DNA of 64,000 bases from Phycisphaerae bacterium (GTDB lineage: Bacteria > Planctomycetota > Phycisphaerae > UBA1845 > UTPLA1): assembly GCA_035275405.1 (NCBI GenBank), contig DATEMU010000015.1:62001-126000 (forward strand). The letters are read 5' to 3'. Shown piece after piece: positions 1 through 9,153 of this stretch. A model generated the notes under the pieces. It did no database searches, was not told the DNA's origin, and worked only from the letters and a program-made list of their open reading frames with translations. A program made the translations under genes and the position numbers. Within the stretch, counting starts at the first letter, position 1, and the number at the start of each line of letters is the position of its first letter.

Positions 1-243
1 GTCGGTGCCTTCTTCCTCCTCGCGGGCCGCCAGGAGTTCCGACGCATCGACAAATCGATCCGCGGGAACCAGCACGGCAACGCCGCAGTTTTGGGCGAGT
101 TCCCGGGTGTTCTCCAGGCGGGCCGGTATGAGCTGATCTTCCAGGAAGCCGATGCACTCTCGCGCTTCGCTGACGGACTTCGCGAACATGACTTCGACGT
201 ATTTGGTGCCGTCAACCCAGTGAAGAACATTGCCGGAACCCAT
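1..243 (-). CDS. DUF2007-like putative signal-transducing protein (partial, N-terminal part)
   Basis: An open minus-strand frame of 81 codons starts at an ATG at 243 and leaves the window at its left edge without a stop. The start is preceded by AAGGA about eight bases upstream. The N-terminus (MGSGNVLHWVDG) is followed by a region resembling DUF2007 proteins: a helix with EARECIGFLEDQLIPARLEN, then GVAVLVPADRFVDASELLA. DUF2007 proteins are small and poorly characterised. The family call rests on the pattern 'helix, I-P-A, then V-x-V-P-x-x-x-x-x-A'. The C-terminus, with any partner domain, is not visible. Confidence 0.55.
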   Translation of the reverse strand, partial: MGSGNVLHWVDGTKYVEVMFAKSVSEARECIGFLEDQLIPARLENTRELAQNCGVAVLVPADRFVDASELLAAREEEEGTD

Positions 244-457
244 TGTTTCATCCTTCATTTGCATCCACTCCTGACACTTCGCTCGGCGGCAATCATCGAG
301 CGGATTCCACGCCTCTTCCACCGCGCGCTTGAACTCCGGCAGCGCCTGCGGACCAACAGTAGCCTACCGCACCGCCGCGGGCCTCGGAAAGAGGCGGCCC
401 CCTTTGCTCCGGAGATGATCTCGCGAACCGCGCGAAATCGATGCACAACAGTAAATC

Positions 458-487
458 ATTCTCTAAGGGTACGACACGGGATGTCAA
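458..487 (-). promoter_or_regulatory. Candidate sigma-70-type promoter for the DUF2007-like gene
   Basis: On the minus strand a perfect TTGACA (482-487) is followed after 18 bases by GAGAAT (458-463). It points to the gene starting at 243, implying a leader of roughly 200 bases. No other gene lies between them. Confidence 0.4.
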
Positions 488-597
488 GCAGGGCCGGAGC
501 AGGTCCGGCGAGGCTTGTATCCTGGCAATAATCGTCGCTTCCGGGAGAGCCGGATTATTCGTGCCCCGCCCTTTCGCGCGTAGAAATCCACGTCCCT

Positions 598-632
598 AAA
601 AAACCGGCCCCCGGAGAGTAAGTCCGGGGGCC
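598..632 (-). terminator. Rho-independent terminator of the metalloprotease gene
   Basis: A perfect 10-bp stem, GGCCCCCGGA (606-615) paired with 623-632, has a 7-base loop. On the minus strand it is followed by GG and six T residues (the A run at 598-603). It lies about 55 bases after the stop of the minus-strand gene at 689-3553. Confidence 0.85.
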
Positions 633-688
633 GATTGAAGATATGAAAGAACCGGTGGGCGGAAGCAAGCCCGCCGTTGAGCGCTGGA

Positions 689-3553
689 TTACCGCTCGGG
701 AAGCACGGGCACCGTCTCCGGGCAGGCGTCCGTATCCGGGGTTCCCGTCGGCCTCATAAACCCAATGAACCCGCCGCCGGAAACGCCGGAGTTCAACGAA
801 TACTCCGCATCGAGGGCCTTGTCGATCCGCTTCTTGACGTCGGTCAAGTGCGCCAGCGTCGTGGCGTCGACCTCTCGCTCCTTCATCGTCTTGTCAATTT
901 TCTTGGACAGCCGATCGACGCAGAGCCGGGAGATCGCCGCTGCGTCCGCGGGGACGATTCGGCCCGGCTGCGACAGCACGAGATTGAGCATCATGTTCAA
1001 ATGCGTCCGCTGAAGATTGCGCCGGAAGCTGTTCACGAACGGCTTCTTTTCGCTCCCTTCGCGATCGTTGTCGGCCAGCTCCGACCAGATCGCGTCGTTC
1101 AGGCCGCTGAGGTGTTCGTACAGCGTGTACACTTCCTCGTCGTCATCAAACTTCACCTGATTGTCGTGAATCCGCCCGATGGTGAACGGGTTCATCAGCG
1201 TCAGCAGGCAGTAGTACTGCGCGCTGGAAACAAAGTCGTGGATATTAAAGTCCACGCGAAAATCAAAATCGTCCGAGTCCCAGTGCCAGAACCGGCCCGG
1301 GGCCAGGTGTGCCAGCAGCTTCGGATCGATCCGGTACGCGTCTTCGCTAAAGACGTAATCGCACACGAATTTCATGGCCTCGCGCTGCTTGGCCGCTGAC
1401 ACCACCTCAATAGGCGCTCGCTCGTCCGGATCGCCCCGGTGATCGCGGCGCAGCACCTGCCCACCAACAAACCGCGCGACATATTCCGTCACATTGGCCC
1501 GTTCGGCGAGGATGCGGCGGAAGGCGTTGCGCAACCGCGTGTACGACTGGCCATCTTTGATGGCCCATTTCTGAATGTCGGCCAGCAGACCGTCGGCCAG
1601 CTTAACCTGCCGCTCGGCGTAATCGGTGATGTCGCGGCCCATGTCAAAGCGGTTGGAATACGGGTCCGGCGAGAGGAACCACATCGTGTCCTCATCCGTC
1701 GCGTAGTCCAGCCCGGCCTCCGAACAGCGTGTGGCGATGGACGCCAGCATTTCATCCTCGCCCTTGTCGCCGGCGCCGACGGGGCGATAGCCGTATTCAA
1801 TCGCCCAATAGTCATACGGGCCGATCGAGCGCGTGGTGAACGAGCCCTGCTTCTGGCCGCGGGGGCTGATGATCGGCGGGTTGTAATCCATGACCGACCC
1901 GACGCTCGCGTCGCCGGGAAGATCGTGGTCTTCAATCTCCTTCATGGGCAGCCAGGTCGACGCCTTGAAGTTGTGGCGCAGCCCGAGGCAGTGCCCGACC
2001 TCGTGCATGACGATTTCCTTGATGAGCTGGCCGATGAACTCCTCGTTGTCGCGGCCCAGTCCCTGAGCTTCGAGAGCGACCCGCGCGAACTGCACCTGCT
2101 TGGCCATGCCCGAGGCGCACTCGCACATCGGCCGGCCGTTGCGATACATGTGCTTCATCAGATTGCGGCGAAACTCTGCGTCGGGATCGTCGCGCAGTGT
2201 TACAGCGGGCAGGAGGTTCTGCCACGGCGAGCGGTATCGCCATTCGGGATGGGCGTTGAAGAAGGACTCGACGATCGGGTCGTACGGCGTCCACGATTCT
2301 TCGCCGCCCGTGAATTGCGCGTAGTCGGAGACGTAAAAGCGAACCATCGAATCGTCGAACACGATGTCCGCGTCAAAAATCTGCCCCGTCAGCGGGTGAT
2401 CGCGCGACGGGCCCATGGCAAAGCCCACGCCGGTGACGATCCAGCGGAAGAAATTGTAACGCACGTCCTCGGGGTCAAGGTCTTTTGTCTCCCGGTCATA
2501 GTCTTCCTGTTGCTTCACCTCGATGGCGTCCAGGAAGCCGCACTTCTCGAAGCCCTTGTTCCACTCCAGGATTCCCTCCTTCACCCAGCGCCGATACTTA
2601 AGCGGCACCGTCTTTTCGATGTACCAGATGATCGGGTTCTTCGGGGCGGAGAGTTTGGCGGTCGGGTCGCGCTTTTCCAGATGCCAGCGGTTGATGTAGC
2701 GGTTAAATAGCGTCCGCGCGTTGTGCTCCTTGGTCCAGTCCTTCCGCACCGTCATGAAGTACCCGATGCGATCGTCTGCCAGCCGCGGTTTGTACGCCTG
2801 GCTGGATTCGGGGATCTTCGAGATGCTGTAGTGGAAGAGATTGCGTCGGCCCGAACCGCCGCCGCCGCGGCCGCTCCGCATCAAAGCCAGATCAACGGTC
2901 AATTCGACGTTCTGCGGAAAGGCCTTGTACTTGGCCCACTTGGAAAGCTGGCTGTTGACGGTGCCCAGGCCCCACTCGCCGATCCCTGCGAAGTCGGCCT
3001 TGAACAGCCCGTCCAGGTCGATGATGGAATCGCCATCTTTCATGGTGACGATCGAAACGGTGCGAAGGATGTCGTCGCCGCCGTAGCTGCGCTTGATCAC
3101 GTCGGACAAAGGCTGGTCGCCCGAACCCTCGACATAGCGCGGATCAACCCGCATCAAGACGAGGGACTTGTCCATCCGATCGAAGTACGCCAGAAAATGG
3201 TCAATCTGGAAGCCCGTGGCGATGGGCCCGCCGGCCATGCTGGTCGCGACGAGAAATTTCTGGCCGATGAGGCTGGCGGGGATCTGCGCCCGCAGGGAGT
3301 CCGTCTTCTTGTTGTACCACAGCGGGAAGAAAGGCGACTCGGCCGTCGGGACTTCCGTGTAGTCCTTCATGACTTCGTCAAACGGCGGGAAATCGGGCTT
3401 GGGCTTGTCCGCGGTCGGCCGCGCCGCCTTGCCCTTTGGGGCCTCGTCGCCTTCGGGCTCGCCCGGATCGGCAATCGCCAAAGCAGCGACCAGGAAGGAC
3501 GCCATGAATGCTGGAATCAAGGAACTCAGACGGATGTTCGACTTGTGCGACAT
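689..3553 (-). CDS. Secreted zinc-dependent metalloprotease (DUF5117/DUF4953 type)
   Basis: This 954-residue protein begins with an export signal (hydrophobic FMASFLVAALAIA). The first half resembles the DUF5117-type region found in large planctomycete and Bacteroidetes proteases. The zinc site H-E-V-G-H-C-L-G-L-R-H-N lies at residues 517-528, giving the three histidine ligands and catalytic Glu518; a met-turn-like VMDYNPP follows about 40 residues later. A GGAGA ribosome site seven bases before the ATG at 3553 supports the start. A hairpin terminator follows the gene, so it is probably monocistronic. It should act outside the cytoplasm; its substrate is unknown. The GGGGSGRR stretch near residue 235 looks like a linker. 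Confidence 0.88.
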   Translation of the reverse strand: MSHKSNIRLSSLIPAFMASFLVAALAIADPGEPEGDEAPKGKAARPTADKPKPDFPPFDEVMKDYTEVPTAESPFFPLWYNKKTDSLRAQIPASLIGQKFLVATSMAGGPIATGFQIDHFLAYFDRMDKSLVLMRVDPRYVEGSGDQPLSDVIKRSYGGDDILRTVSIVTMKDGDSIIDLDGLFKADFAGIGEWGLGTVNSQLSKWAKYKAFPQNVELTVDLALMRSGRGGGGSGRRNLFHYSISKIPESSQAYKPRLADDRIGYFMTVRKDWTKEHNARTLFNRYINRWHLEKRDPTAKLSAPKNPIIWYIEKTVPLKYRRWVKEGILEWNKGFEKCGFLDAIEVKQQEDYDRETKDLDPEDVRYNFFRWIVTGVGFAMGPSRDHPLTGQIFDADIVFDDSMVRFYVSDYAQFTGGEESWTPYDPIVESFFNAHPEWRYRSPWQNLLPAVTLRDDPDAEFRRNLMKHMYRNGRPMCECASGMAKQVQFARVALEAQGLGRDNEEFIGQLIKEIVMHEVGHCLGLRHNFKASTWLPMKEIEDHDLPGDASVGSVMDYNPPIISPRGQKQGSFTTRSIGPYDYWAIEYGYRPVGAGDKGEDEMLASIATRCSEAGLDYATDEDTMWFLSPDPYSNRFDMGRDITDYAERQVKLADGLLADIQKWAIKDGQSYTRLRNAFRRILAERANVTEYVARFVGGQVLRRDHRGDPDERAPIEVVSAAKQREAMKFVCDYVFSEDAYRIDPKLLAHLAPGRFWHWDSDDFDFRVDFNIHDFVSSAQYYCLLTLMNPFTIGRIHDNQVKFDDDEEVYTLYEHLSGLNDAIWSELADNDREGSEKKPFVNSFRRNLQRTHLNMMLNLVLSQPGRIVPADAAAISRLCVDRLSKKIDKTMKEREVDATTLAHLTDVKKRIDKALDAEYSLNSGVSGGGFIGFMRPTGTPDTDACPETVPVLPER

Positions 3554-4232
3554 TTCGTGTCTCCAAAAATACCAAAAATGTGAGTTTGAGCCCCGCTACC
3601 CATGATAGGCAGCGACGATCGTATTAGTTCTTACTCTTGGGGTGACGGAAGGTTCCGATCCTCCAGTAAATTGAGCGTACTGCGGGCCGATTCTTCACGG
3701 GACCGTCAAGACCCTCAGCGCGGAAACGCTGGAATCGGATTGGTATCGGCGGAGGGCGAATCGGGCAGTTAGGGAGAATCCGGCGAGAATCGCCCACTTC
3801 TTTGCCGAGAATCGGCCTGATTTATTCGATTTCACAGCTTGTCAACAGTACTGGAAATGCGGAAAGACTGCGGTCAGGCAGATTCCCGCGCAAGCCGATC
3901 GGTCAATTATGCGCAAATCTTGCGGGATAAGTGGTTTACGCGGCCTGAATGACACTCCTGACGAGGCCTGTCGTCTCACCGCAGAGTCACACGAATCCCC
4001 TCGAAAGTCCTTGACGCGGCCGGATCACTGAAAAATAGCCCAATTTGACAGCGCCAGGGGTGCGTGCTAGGTTCCCTCGCCCTGAACAGGGGTGCGGGGC
4101 GTGTAAGACTCGATCTTTGAGGGCCTTGGCGGCGGAGCCGATATACCGTCGTGCTCAAGGGTTCCTTATTGCTGCAAGGTCGAACGCTTTCTTTCCGGCA
4201 GCGGGAAAGGGGTTTGCCCCATTAAGGGCTAT
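3554..4232. other. Divergent intergenic region upstream of topA
   Basis: The 679 bases between two divergent genes contain no convincing coding frame. The only signal I would mark is the TTGACA-containing promoter candidate at 4045-4073. The rest shows no repeats or hairpins worth calling. Confidence 0.5.
4045..4073 (+). promoter_or_regulatory. Candidate sigma-70-type promoter for topA
   Basis: A perfect TTGACA (4045-4050) is separated by 17 bases from TAGGTT (4068-4073). The -10 matches consensus at only three positions, so this is tentative. It would give a leader of about 150 bases. Confidence 0.4.
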
Positions 4233-7200
4233 ATGGCGAAGAAGTCCAGTACTGCGGCGAAGAAGGCGAAGACCGCCCCGGATGGCGGCGGCCGTTCGCT
4301 CGTCATCGTCGAATCCCCGGCCAAGGCCAAGACCATCAATAAATATCTTGGCAACCGCTACGTGGTGAAGGCCTGTAAAGGACACGTCCGCGACCTCCCC
4401 GCCCATCGCTACGGCATCGACCCCGGTCGCAATTTCGAACCTTCGTATGAGATCCTCCCGAGCCACCAGAAAACCGTAAACGAGCTAAGGCAACTCGCTG
4501 ACGATTCGGACACGGTTTATCTCGCGACCGACTTGGACCGCGAAGGGGAAGCAATCGCCTGGCACCTCGCGACGGCCCTGGAGCTGCCCCCGAAGAAGAT
4601 CCAGCGTGTCATTTTCAACGAGATCACCAAGAGCGCCATCACCGAGGCATTCAACCACCCGCATTCGATCGACATGGACAAAGTGAACGCGCAGCAGGCG
4701 CGGCGCATCCTCGATCGCGTGGTGGGCTACGAATTATCCCCACTTCTGTGGAAGAAGATTGCCAAAGGCCTTTCCGCCGGTCGCGTGCAATCCGTGGCGA
4801 TGCGCCTGATCGTCGAGCGCGAAAAGGCGATCCGCGAGTTTCAGCCGGAGGAATTTTGGGCGCTCAACCCGGTCTTCACCGGCGACCCTGCCAAGGCATC
4901 CACTCTCGAAAAGGAATGGGCCGCATTATCCGAGAAGTCCGGCGGTTCTGACGGGGCTTCCGTCGAAGAGAAGACAAACTGGCTCGGCCAGCGCGGCTGT
5001 TTTCGGGCCGAACTCGTGGAGTTGCCCGAGGGGACCACCTTTCGCCCGACGGGCCAGGTGGAGAAAAAGAAGGACGGGAAGTTCACATTCCAAAGCGCGG
5101 TGGATGCGGCGACGAAGGCCGCGGAGCTGCTGGGATGTCGCGTGAAAGAGGCCAAGCGCGAGGCTCGCAAGGAATACCCGCAATACCATCAGGAAACCAT
5201 CACGCTATCGGGTGCAATCGATCACACTCGCGCGCCGAAGTTCGTCATCAAGGGCCTGGAGACAAAACGGCGCACGACAAAGCCCTACGGCCCCTTCACG
5301 ACGGCCGCCCTGCAACAGGCCGCGGCGAATCAGATTCGCTTTTCGACCACGAAGACAATGAAGACGGCGCAGGCCCTCTATGAAGGCGTTGACCTCAAGG
5401 ACGGCCAGGGCCCCGTCGGTCTCATCACCTACATGCGAACCGACTCGACAAATCTCTCCGCGGATTCGATTCACGCCGTCCGGCAATACATCGAAACCTC
5501 GTATGGCCCGAAATACCTGCCCGATAATCCAAATCGCTACGGCAGCGCCGCGGGGGCCCAGGAGGCGCACGAAGCCATCCGTCCGACCGACGTGACCCGT
5601 ACCCCGGAATGGATGCGCGGTCACCTGAATGACGACCAGCTCAAACTGTATACATTGATATGGAAGCGGTTCGTGGCCTGCCAGATGGCCCCCGCCGAAT
5701 GGGACACCACGTCCGTGCAGATCACCGCGCCGACCGCACAGGGGACTGCGGTCATGAAGGCGTCCGGTCGCGTGCTGGTGTTCGAAGGATTCTACAAGGT
5801 AATGGGCGTGCCGGAGGGCGATCCCATCCTCCCGGCACTCAAGGAGGGTCAGACCGTCGCGCCGCTGGAACTGACTCCGGCGCAGAAGTACACCAGCCCG
5901 CCGCCGCGATTCAGCGAAGCCTCCCTGGTGAAGGAACTGGAAGCCCAGGGCATCGGCCGCCCCAGCACCTACGCCTCGATCATCGACACCATCCAATCGC
6001 GGGGCTACGTCGAACAGCTCGACCGCCGCTTCCACCCCACGGCCCGCGGCGAGATCGTCACCACCAAGCTGATCGAGCATTTCCCCAAAGTGATGGACGT
6101 GCAGTTCACCAACTTCATGGAAGGCGAGCTGGACAAGATCGAAGAGGCGCACCTCGACTGGGTCCACGTCCTCCACGAGTTCTACGACCCCTTCAAGGAA
6201 GCCCTGGCCAGGGCCCACGAAGACATGGACGCCGTCCGCGCCGAGCCCAGCGAATACACCTGCGATCAGTGCGGCAAGCCGATGGTCTATCGCCTCGGCA
6301 AGAACGGTCGCTTCCTCTCCTGCACGGGCTATCCCGAGTGCATGAATACCAAGAACGTAGACCGCGAAGGCAAAATGATCGAGCCGGTCATCGGGGCCGA
6401 GCCGTGCGAGCTCTGCGGCAAGCAGATGACAATGCGGATGAGCAAGCGCGGTCCGTTTCTGGGTTGCACCGGCTATCCGGACTGCACCAACACCAAGCCG
6501 TGCGACGAGCGCGGCGTGGCGCTGAAGAAGGTAAAGGCCGAGGACGTCCACCAGGAATGTCCCGAGTGCAAAGCCCCGATGGGCGTCAAGTTCGCCCGCG
6601 GCCGGTCATTCCTCGGCTGCTCGCGCTATCCGGAGTGCAAGGCGACCGCGCCGATGCCCGAGGGCGTCTATGTCGAGAAGCCCAAGCCGGAGCAGGCGGG
6701 CGCGCGCTGCGACAAGTGCGGACGGGCGATGGTCATCCGCAAGAGCCGCCGGGGGCCGTTCCTGTCCTGCTCGGGCTTCCCGCGCTGCCGCAACGCCATG
6801 CCGATGGAAAAGCTGGAGCACCTCCGCGAGCGCGAAGCGGCGGGAGAGATCCCCGACGCCCCGGTCGAAGTCGCCGGCGCCAACGGCCGCGCCAAGAGCG
6901 GAAAGGTCCGCGGCAAAGTCAAACGGCTCTCCAAAGAAGAAATCGCCGCGCTGGGCTCCCCGCCGTCAGGCTTCGCCTGGACGCTGACGGGCCGGCCGGT
7001 CGTGGAGAAATGGCCGAAAGATGCCCTCAAATGCTTTTCATGCAGCGGCGAAATGACGCTCCGCAACGGTCGCTTCGGCCCGTTCTACAGTTGCGCGAAG
7101 TGCAAAGCCGTCGCCAACCTCCGCGGCGACGCCAAGAAAAAGGCCGAGGAGGTCATGCCCTCCGAGCCGAAGGTCAAGCCGATCGAGACCGACGTCAAAT

Positions 7201-7346
7201 GTCCGGAGTGCAACTCGAAAATGCTCCTCCGCATGGGCCGCACCGGCCGCTTCCTCGCGTGCAGCGCCTATCCCAAGTGCAAGAAAACGATGGAAGCCCC
7301 GCCCGGCCTCCTCCGCGAAGTCGGCGCCGAACTCGCCGGCGTGTAG
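4233..7346 (+). CDS. topA: DNA topoisomerase I (type IA) with six C-terminal zinc fingers
   Basis: This 1037-residue enzyme relaxes negatively supercoiled DNA. A Lys/Ala-rich N-terminal extension precedes the TOPRIM domain (LVIVESPAKAKTI). The metal-binding acidic cluster D-L-D-R-E-G-E is at residues 100-106. The catalytic tyrosine is Tyr400 in GLITYMRTDST, and the GIGRPSTYA motif follows. From Cys677 to about residue 1025 there are six four-cysteine zinc fingers, mostly C-x2-C ... C-x5-C; the fifth (CFSC...CAKC) has a shortened second half. E. coli TopA is 865 residues, so the tail is enlarged. The ATG at 4233 follows a weak AAGGG site. The gene is followed directly by palindromic repeats. 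Confidence 0.97.
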   Translation: MAKKSSTAAKKAKTAPDGGGRSLVIVESPAKAKTINKYLGNRYVVKACKGHVRDLPAHRYGIDPGRNFEPSYEILPSHQKTVNELRQLADDSDTVYLATDLDREGEAIAWHLATALELPPKKIQRVIFNEITKSAITEAFNHPHSIDMDKVNAQQARRILDRVVGYELSPLLWKKIAKGLSAGRVQSVAMRLIVEREKAIREFQPEEFWALNPVFTGDPAKASTLEKEWAALSEKSGGSDGASVEEKTNWLGQRGCFRAELVELPEGTTFRPTGQVEKKKDGKFTFQSAVDAATKAAELLGCRVKEAKREARKEYPQYHQETITLSGAIDHTRAPKFVIKGLETKRRTTKPYGPFTTAALQQAAANQIRFSTTKTMKTAQALYEGVDLKDGQGPVGLITYMRTDSTNLSADSIHAVRQYIETSYGPKYLPDNPNRYGSAAGAQEAHEAIRPTDVTRTPEWMRGHLNDDQLKLYTLIWKRFVACQMAPAEWDTTSVQITAPTAQGTAVMKASGRVLVFEGFYKVMGVPEGDPILPALKEGQTVAPLELTPAQKYTSPPPRFSEASLVKELEAQGIGRPSTYASIIDTIQSRGYVEQLDRRFHPTARGEIVTTKLIEHFPKVMDVQFTNFMEGELDKIEEAHLDWVHVLHEFYDPFKEALARAHEDMDAVRAEPSEYTCDQCGKPMVYRLGKNGRFLSCTGYPECMNTKNVDREGKMIEPVIGAEPCELCGKQMTMRMSKRGPFLGCTGYPDCTNTKPCDERGVALKKVKAEDVHQECPECKAPMGVKFARGRSFLGCSRYPECKATAPMPEGVYVEKPKPEQAGARCDKCGRAMVIRKSRRGPFLSCSGFPRCRNAMPMEKLEHLREREAAGEIPDAPVEVAGANGRAKSGKVRGKVKRLSKEEIAALGSPPSGFAWTLTGRPVVEKWPKDALKCFSCSGEMTLRNGRFGPFYSCAKCKAVANLRGDAKKKAEEVMPSEPKVKPIETDVKCPECNSKMLLRMGRTGRFLACSAYPKCKKTMEAPPGLLREVGAELAGV

Positions 7347-7347
7347 C

Positions 7348-7366
7348 GTCCGCCGTCCCGGCGGAC
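7348..7366. repeat. Perfect 8-bp stem palindrome just after topA
   Basis: GTCCGCCG (7348-7355) and CGGCGGAC (7359-7366) flank TCC, starting two bases after the topA stop. With no T run it is not a clear terminator. It begins a cluster of REP-like palindromes that extends to 7576. Confidence 0.6.
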
Positions 7367-7371
7367 GTCCG

Positions 7372-7425
7372 TAGCGTCACTCCCGGCGCGCCGGGATCGG
7401 TGACGACGTGTGGCACGGACTATCA
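7372..7425. repeat. REP-like 54-bp direct repeat, copy 1
   Basis: This 54-base unit contains the perfect palindrome TCCCGGCGCGCCGGGA (7381-7396) followed by a GTGTGGCACGGACTATCA segment. It matches the copy at 7523-7576 at all but one position (C versus G at the base after GGGAT). Confidence 0.85.
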
Positions 7426-7443
7426 GCCGGTGTAATGTGTAAC

Positions 7444-7488
7444 GTCCGGCCCCCGTGTCGGACGCTGTGGCACCGGCTAATAGCCGGT
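7444..7488. repeat. Pair of smaller palindromes between the two 54-bp repeats
   Basis: GTCCG (7444-7448) pairs with CGGAC (7459-7463). Next is ACCGGCTA-A-TAGCCGGT (7472-7488), a perfect 17-base palindrome preceded by CTGTGGC. That makes it a diverged relative of the GTGTGGCACGG segment in the 54-bp repeats. Confidence 0.7.
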
Positions 7489-7522
7489 CTAAGGAAGGGC
7501 GAGGCTCCCGCCCGAGCTTCCC

Positions 7523-7576
7523 TAGCGTCACTCCCGGCGCGCCGGGATGGGTGACGACGTGTGGCACGGACTATCA
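7523..7576. repeat. REP-like 54-bp direct repeat, copy 2
   Basis: This is the second copy of the unit at 7372-7425, with one mismatch. It carries the same perfect 16-base GGCGCGCC-centred palindrome at 7532-7547. The 150-base spacing suggests duplication of the whole cassette. Confidence 0.85.
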
Positions 7577-7774
7577 TCGCGAGGGTGATACAATCGTGTG
7601 GGTATGGATCGGCTCCCACGGAGAATTCGACAGGCGGTTCGGCTGATCCGGCTTGCCATCTGAGGTAGATGCGGCCGGGAAATACGTAGCTGTCCCATTC
7701 GGTCTACGTAGCGCCTGAACGCTCGTGATTTCTTGCAGGCATAGCCCAGAGTCTTGGGGGTGCGAAATGTGACT

Positions 7775-8149
7775 ATGAGACCACCGCCCCCTCACGATAA
7801 TGATACCGAGGCGCCATGGCGCGACATTGTCGTTCTGCTAACCTGCGTATTGTTTTGTCTCGGCGGAGCGATCCCTACGATGTTGGCTATTGGTCGCTTG
7901 TATTTGGCGATTTTTTCTTTGGTTCCGGACGAACCACTTCCGGGCCACCATGTATTTGGGGTCGTGACGACTTTCCTGGGCTCGCTTGCCCTGGGTGGGT
8001 ACGCTGGTATCTGTACTTGGCTTCTATGCGGGCGCTTTGTGTTTCGATTTTCGCGATCGGAAGTGGTGCGCTGCCAGCATGCCGGACCGCGCATCCCCGT
8101 CTTGTCGGCAATCGATGATTGGTTGATAAAGATCATTTATGGGAATTGA
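7775..8149 (+). CDS. Predicted small membrane protein of unknown function
   Basis: The frame encodes about 124 residues from the ATG at 7775 (MRPPPPHDND); upstream TTG 7754 and GTG 7769 are possible alternative starts. A Pro/Asp-rich N-terminus precedes two hydrophobic segments, about IVVLLTCVLFCLGGAIPTMLAI and the region around GVVTTFLGSLALGGYAGICTWLL. A polar tail follows. I recognise no family. Base composition looks lower in GC than neighbouring genes, which may mean recent acquisition. It is convergent with the membrane gene at 8207-9007. Whether it is expressed is uncertain. Confidence 0.45.
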   Translation: MRPPPPHDNDTEAPWRDIVVLLTCVLFCLGGAIPTMLAIGRLYLAIFSLVPDEPLPGHHVFGVVTTFLGSLALGGYAGICTWLLCGRFVFRFSRSEVVRCQHAGPRIPVLSAIDDWLIKIIYGN

Positions 8150-8206
8150 TTTCGATCATTCCGAACGAGAACCGCAGGGGACATGCTTCCTGACACTTCT
8201 TTCGAT

Positions 8207-9007
8207 TCATTCGCCGGGCAGCAGCTGAACGTTCTGAATCTCCTTGCCGCTTCTTTCGCAAATGAATTGGATAAGATCGGAGGCTTGGTTGCTTAGAGTT
8301 CTGATGACCCTGTCATGAGTCGACCAGGTCAACCCGTCTCGAAACCGGACGACAAAATGTGGCGTATCGATAATTCTGCCGCTTAGGGCTCGAATCTGAG
8401 CGACTGAATAAACGTCTGTCACTTCGCTATAAGCAAATTCGTGCTTTCGCAATCCAAAGGCGGATTGAATGCGAATCGTATTCATCCCAAACGCGGCAAT
8501 TGTCGTCAGGCCCCAAAGGACCAGCGCTGCAACGATGAGAAGAGTTCCGGCAACGAATGGGACGGTAAAGCGCCGAGGAAATCGAGCGCCTGATCTCAAA
8601 TCGCGGTACCGCTCCAGGTCTTTGTAGCGGTCCCCCAGCAGCCAACGGAAACCGAGCGCGACAGGCGGCCATGACGCGAGAATACCAAGAAATAGAGCTG
8701 GCAAGAACCAGAAAACAAGGATCGGCTCCGCGGTGAAGCGAACATCCGACCCTGGAACACGGTACCAGCTCGCCATTGCGAGCAATACTGCATTCCATCC
8801 GAAGGTCAGCAAAGTCGCAATTACAAAATAACTGGTTATTTCTGCTAACCAGAAGCGATGTACCTTGGGCTTAAGGTCTTCGATCTGGCGCGCGATCTCC
8901 TCGGCGGTTAGAGAGAGCCGGAAGCATCTCATCAGCCAACCAAGCACGAGAGCGGCCCCAATCGCACCGCTAAGTGCCGGGACCCAGACGTTCATGTTCG
9001 AAGACAT
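8207..9007 (-). CDS. Predicted four-helix membrane protein with a C-terminal cytoplasmic domain
   Basis: The frame encodes about 266 residues from ATG 9007 (MSSNMNVWVPALSG); it remains open to 9070, but the extension (GRWLPHAVLDSRA) looks non-coding. Hydrophobic segments lie near the N-terminus (WVPALSGAIGAALVLGWLM), then YFVIATLLTFGWNAVLLAMA, ILVFWFLPALFLGILASWP and FVAGTLLIVAALVLWGLTTIA. A predicted cytoplasmic helix (LTAEEIARQIEDL) follows the first segment. The C-terminal 80 residues form a beta-rich domain with F-V-V-R-F-R-D-G. I do not recognise the family; the tail loosely recalls bacterial PH-like membrane proteins. The compositional shift matches that of the convergent neighbour. Confidence 0.6.
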   Translation of the reverse strand: MSSNMNVWVPALSGAIGAALVLGWLMRCFRLSLTAEEIARQIEDLKPKVHRFWLAEITSYFVIATLLTFGWNAVLLAMASWYRVPGSDVRFTAEPILVFWFLPALFLGILASWPPVALGFRWLLGDRYKDLERYRDLRSGARFPRRFTVPFVAGTLLIVAALVLWGLTTIAAFGMNTIRIQSAFGLRKHEFAYSEVTDVYSVAQIRALSGRIIDTPHFVVRFRDGLTWSTHDRVIRTLSNQASDLIQFICERSGKEIQNVQLLPGE

Positions 9008-9153
9008 TCCGAAAATCGTAGTCGCCGACGCCCTCGAGTCCAAGACTGCATGGGGCAGCCACCTACCCATTCCGTCGATTGGCTGCTCCCCATTATTGAC
9101 CCCTCGCTAGGCTTCGTCGTCGTCGCATCTACAAAAAATCCTTCCACCCGGAC

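Larger units (their letters stand above)
244..688. other. Intergenic region, no gene seen
   Basis: This stretch holds a promoter-like element (458-487) and a terminator (598-632). Open frames across it are short, overlap in conflicting frames and match no protein pattern I recognise. Confidence 0.5.

Noticed and set aside
91..531. Plus-strand ORF of 146 residues at the left end
   Set aside because: It lies opposite the better supported minus-strand DUF2007-like gene and its translation is Arg-rich shadow sequence.
5205..6551. 448-residue ORF antisense to topA
   Set aside because: It is antisense to a certain gene, has no recognisable domain, and follows the codon structure of the sense strand.
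5660..7435. 591-residue ORF in a second frame of topA
   Set aside because: It is the Arg/Gln/Pro-rich shadow of the zinc-finger region, typical of high-GC genes.
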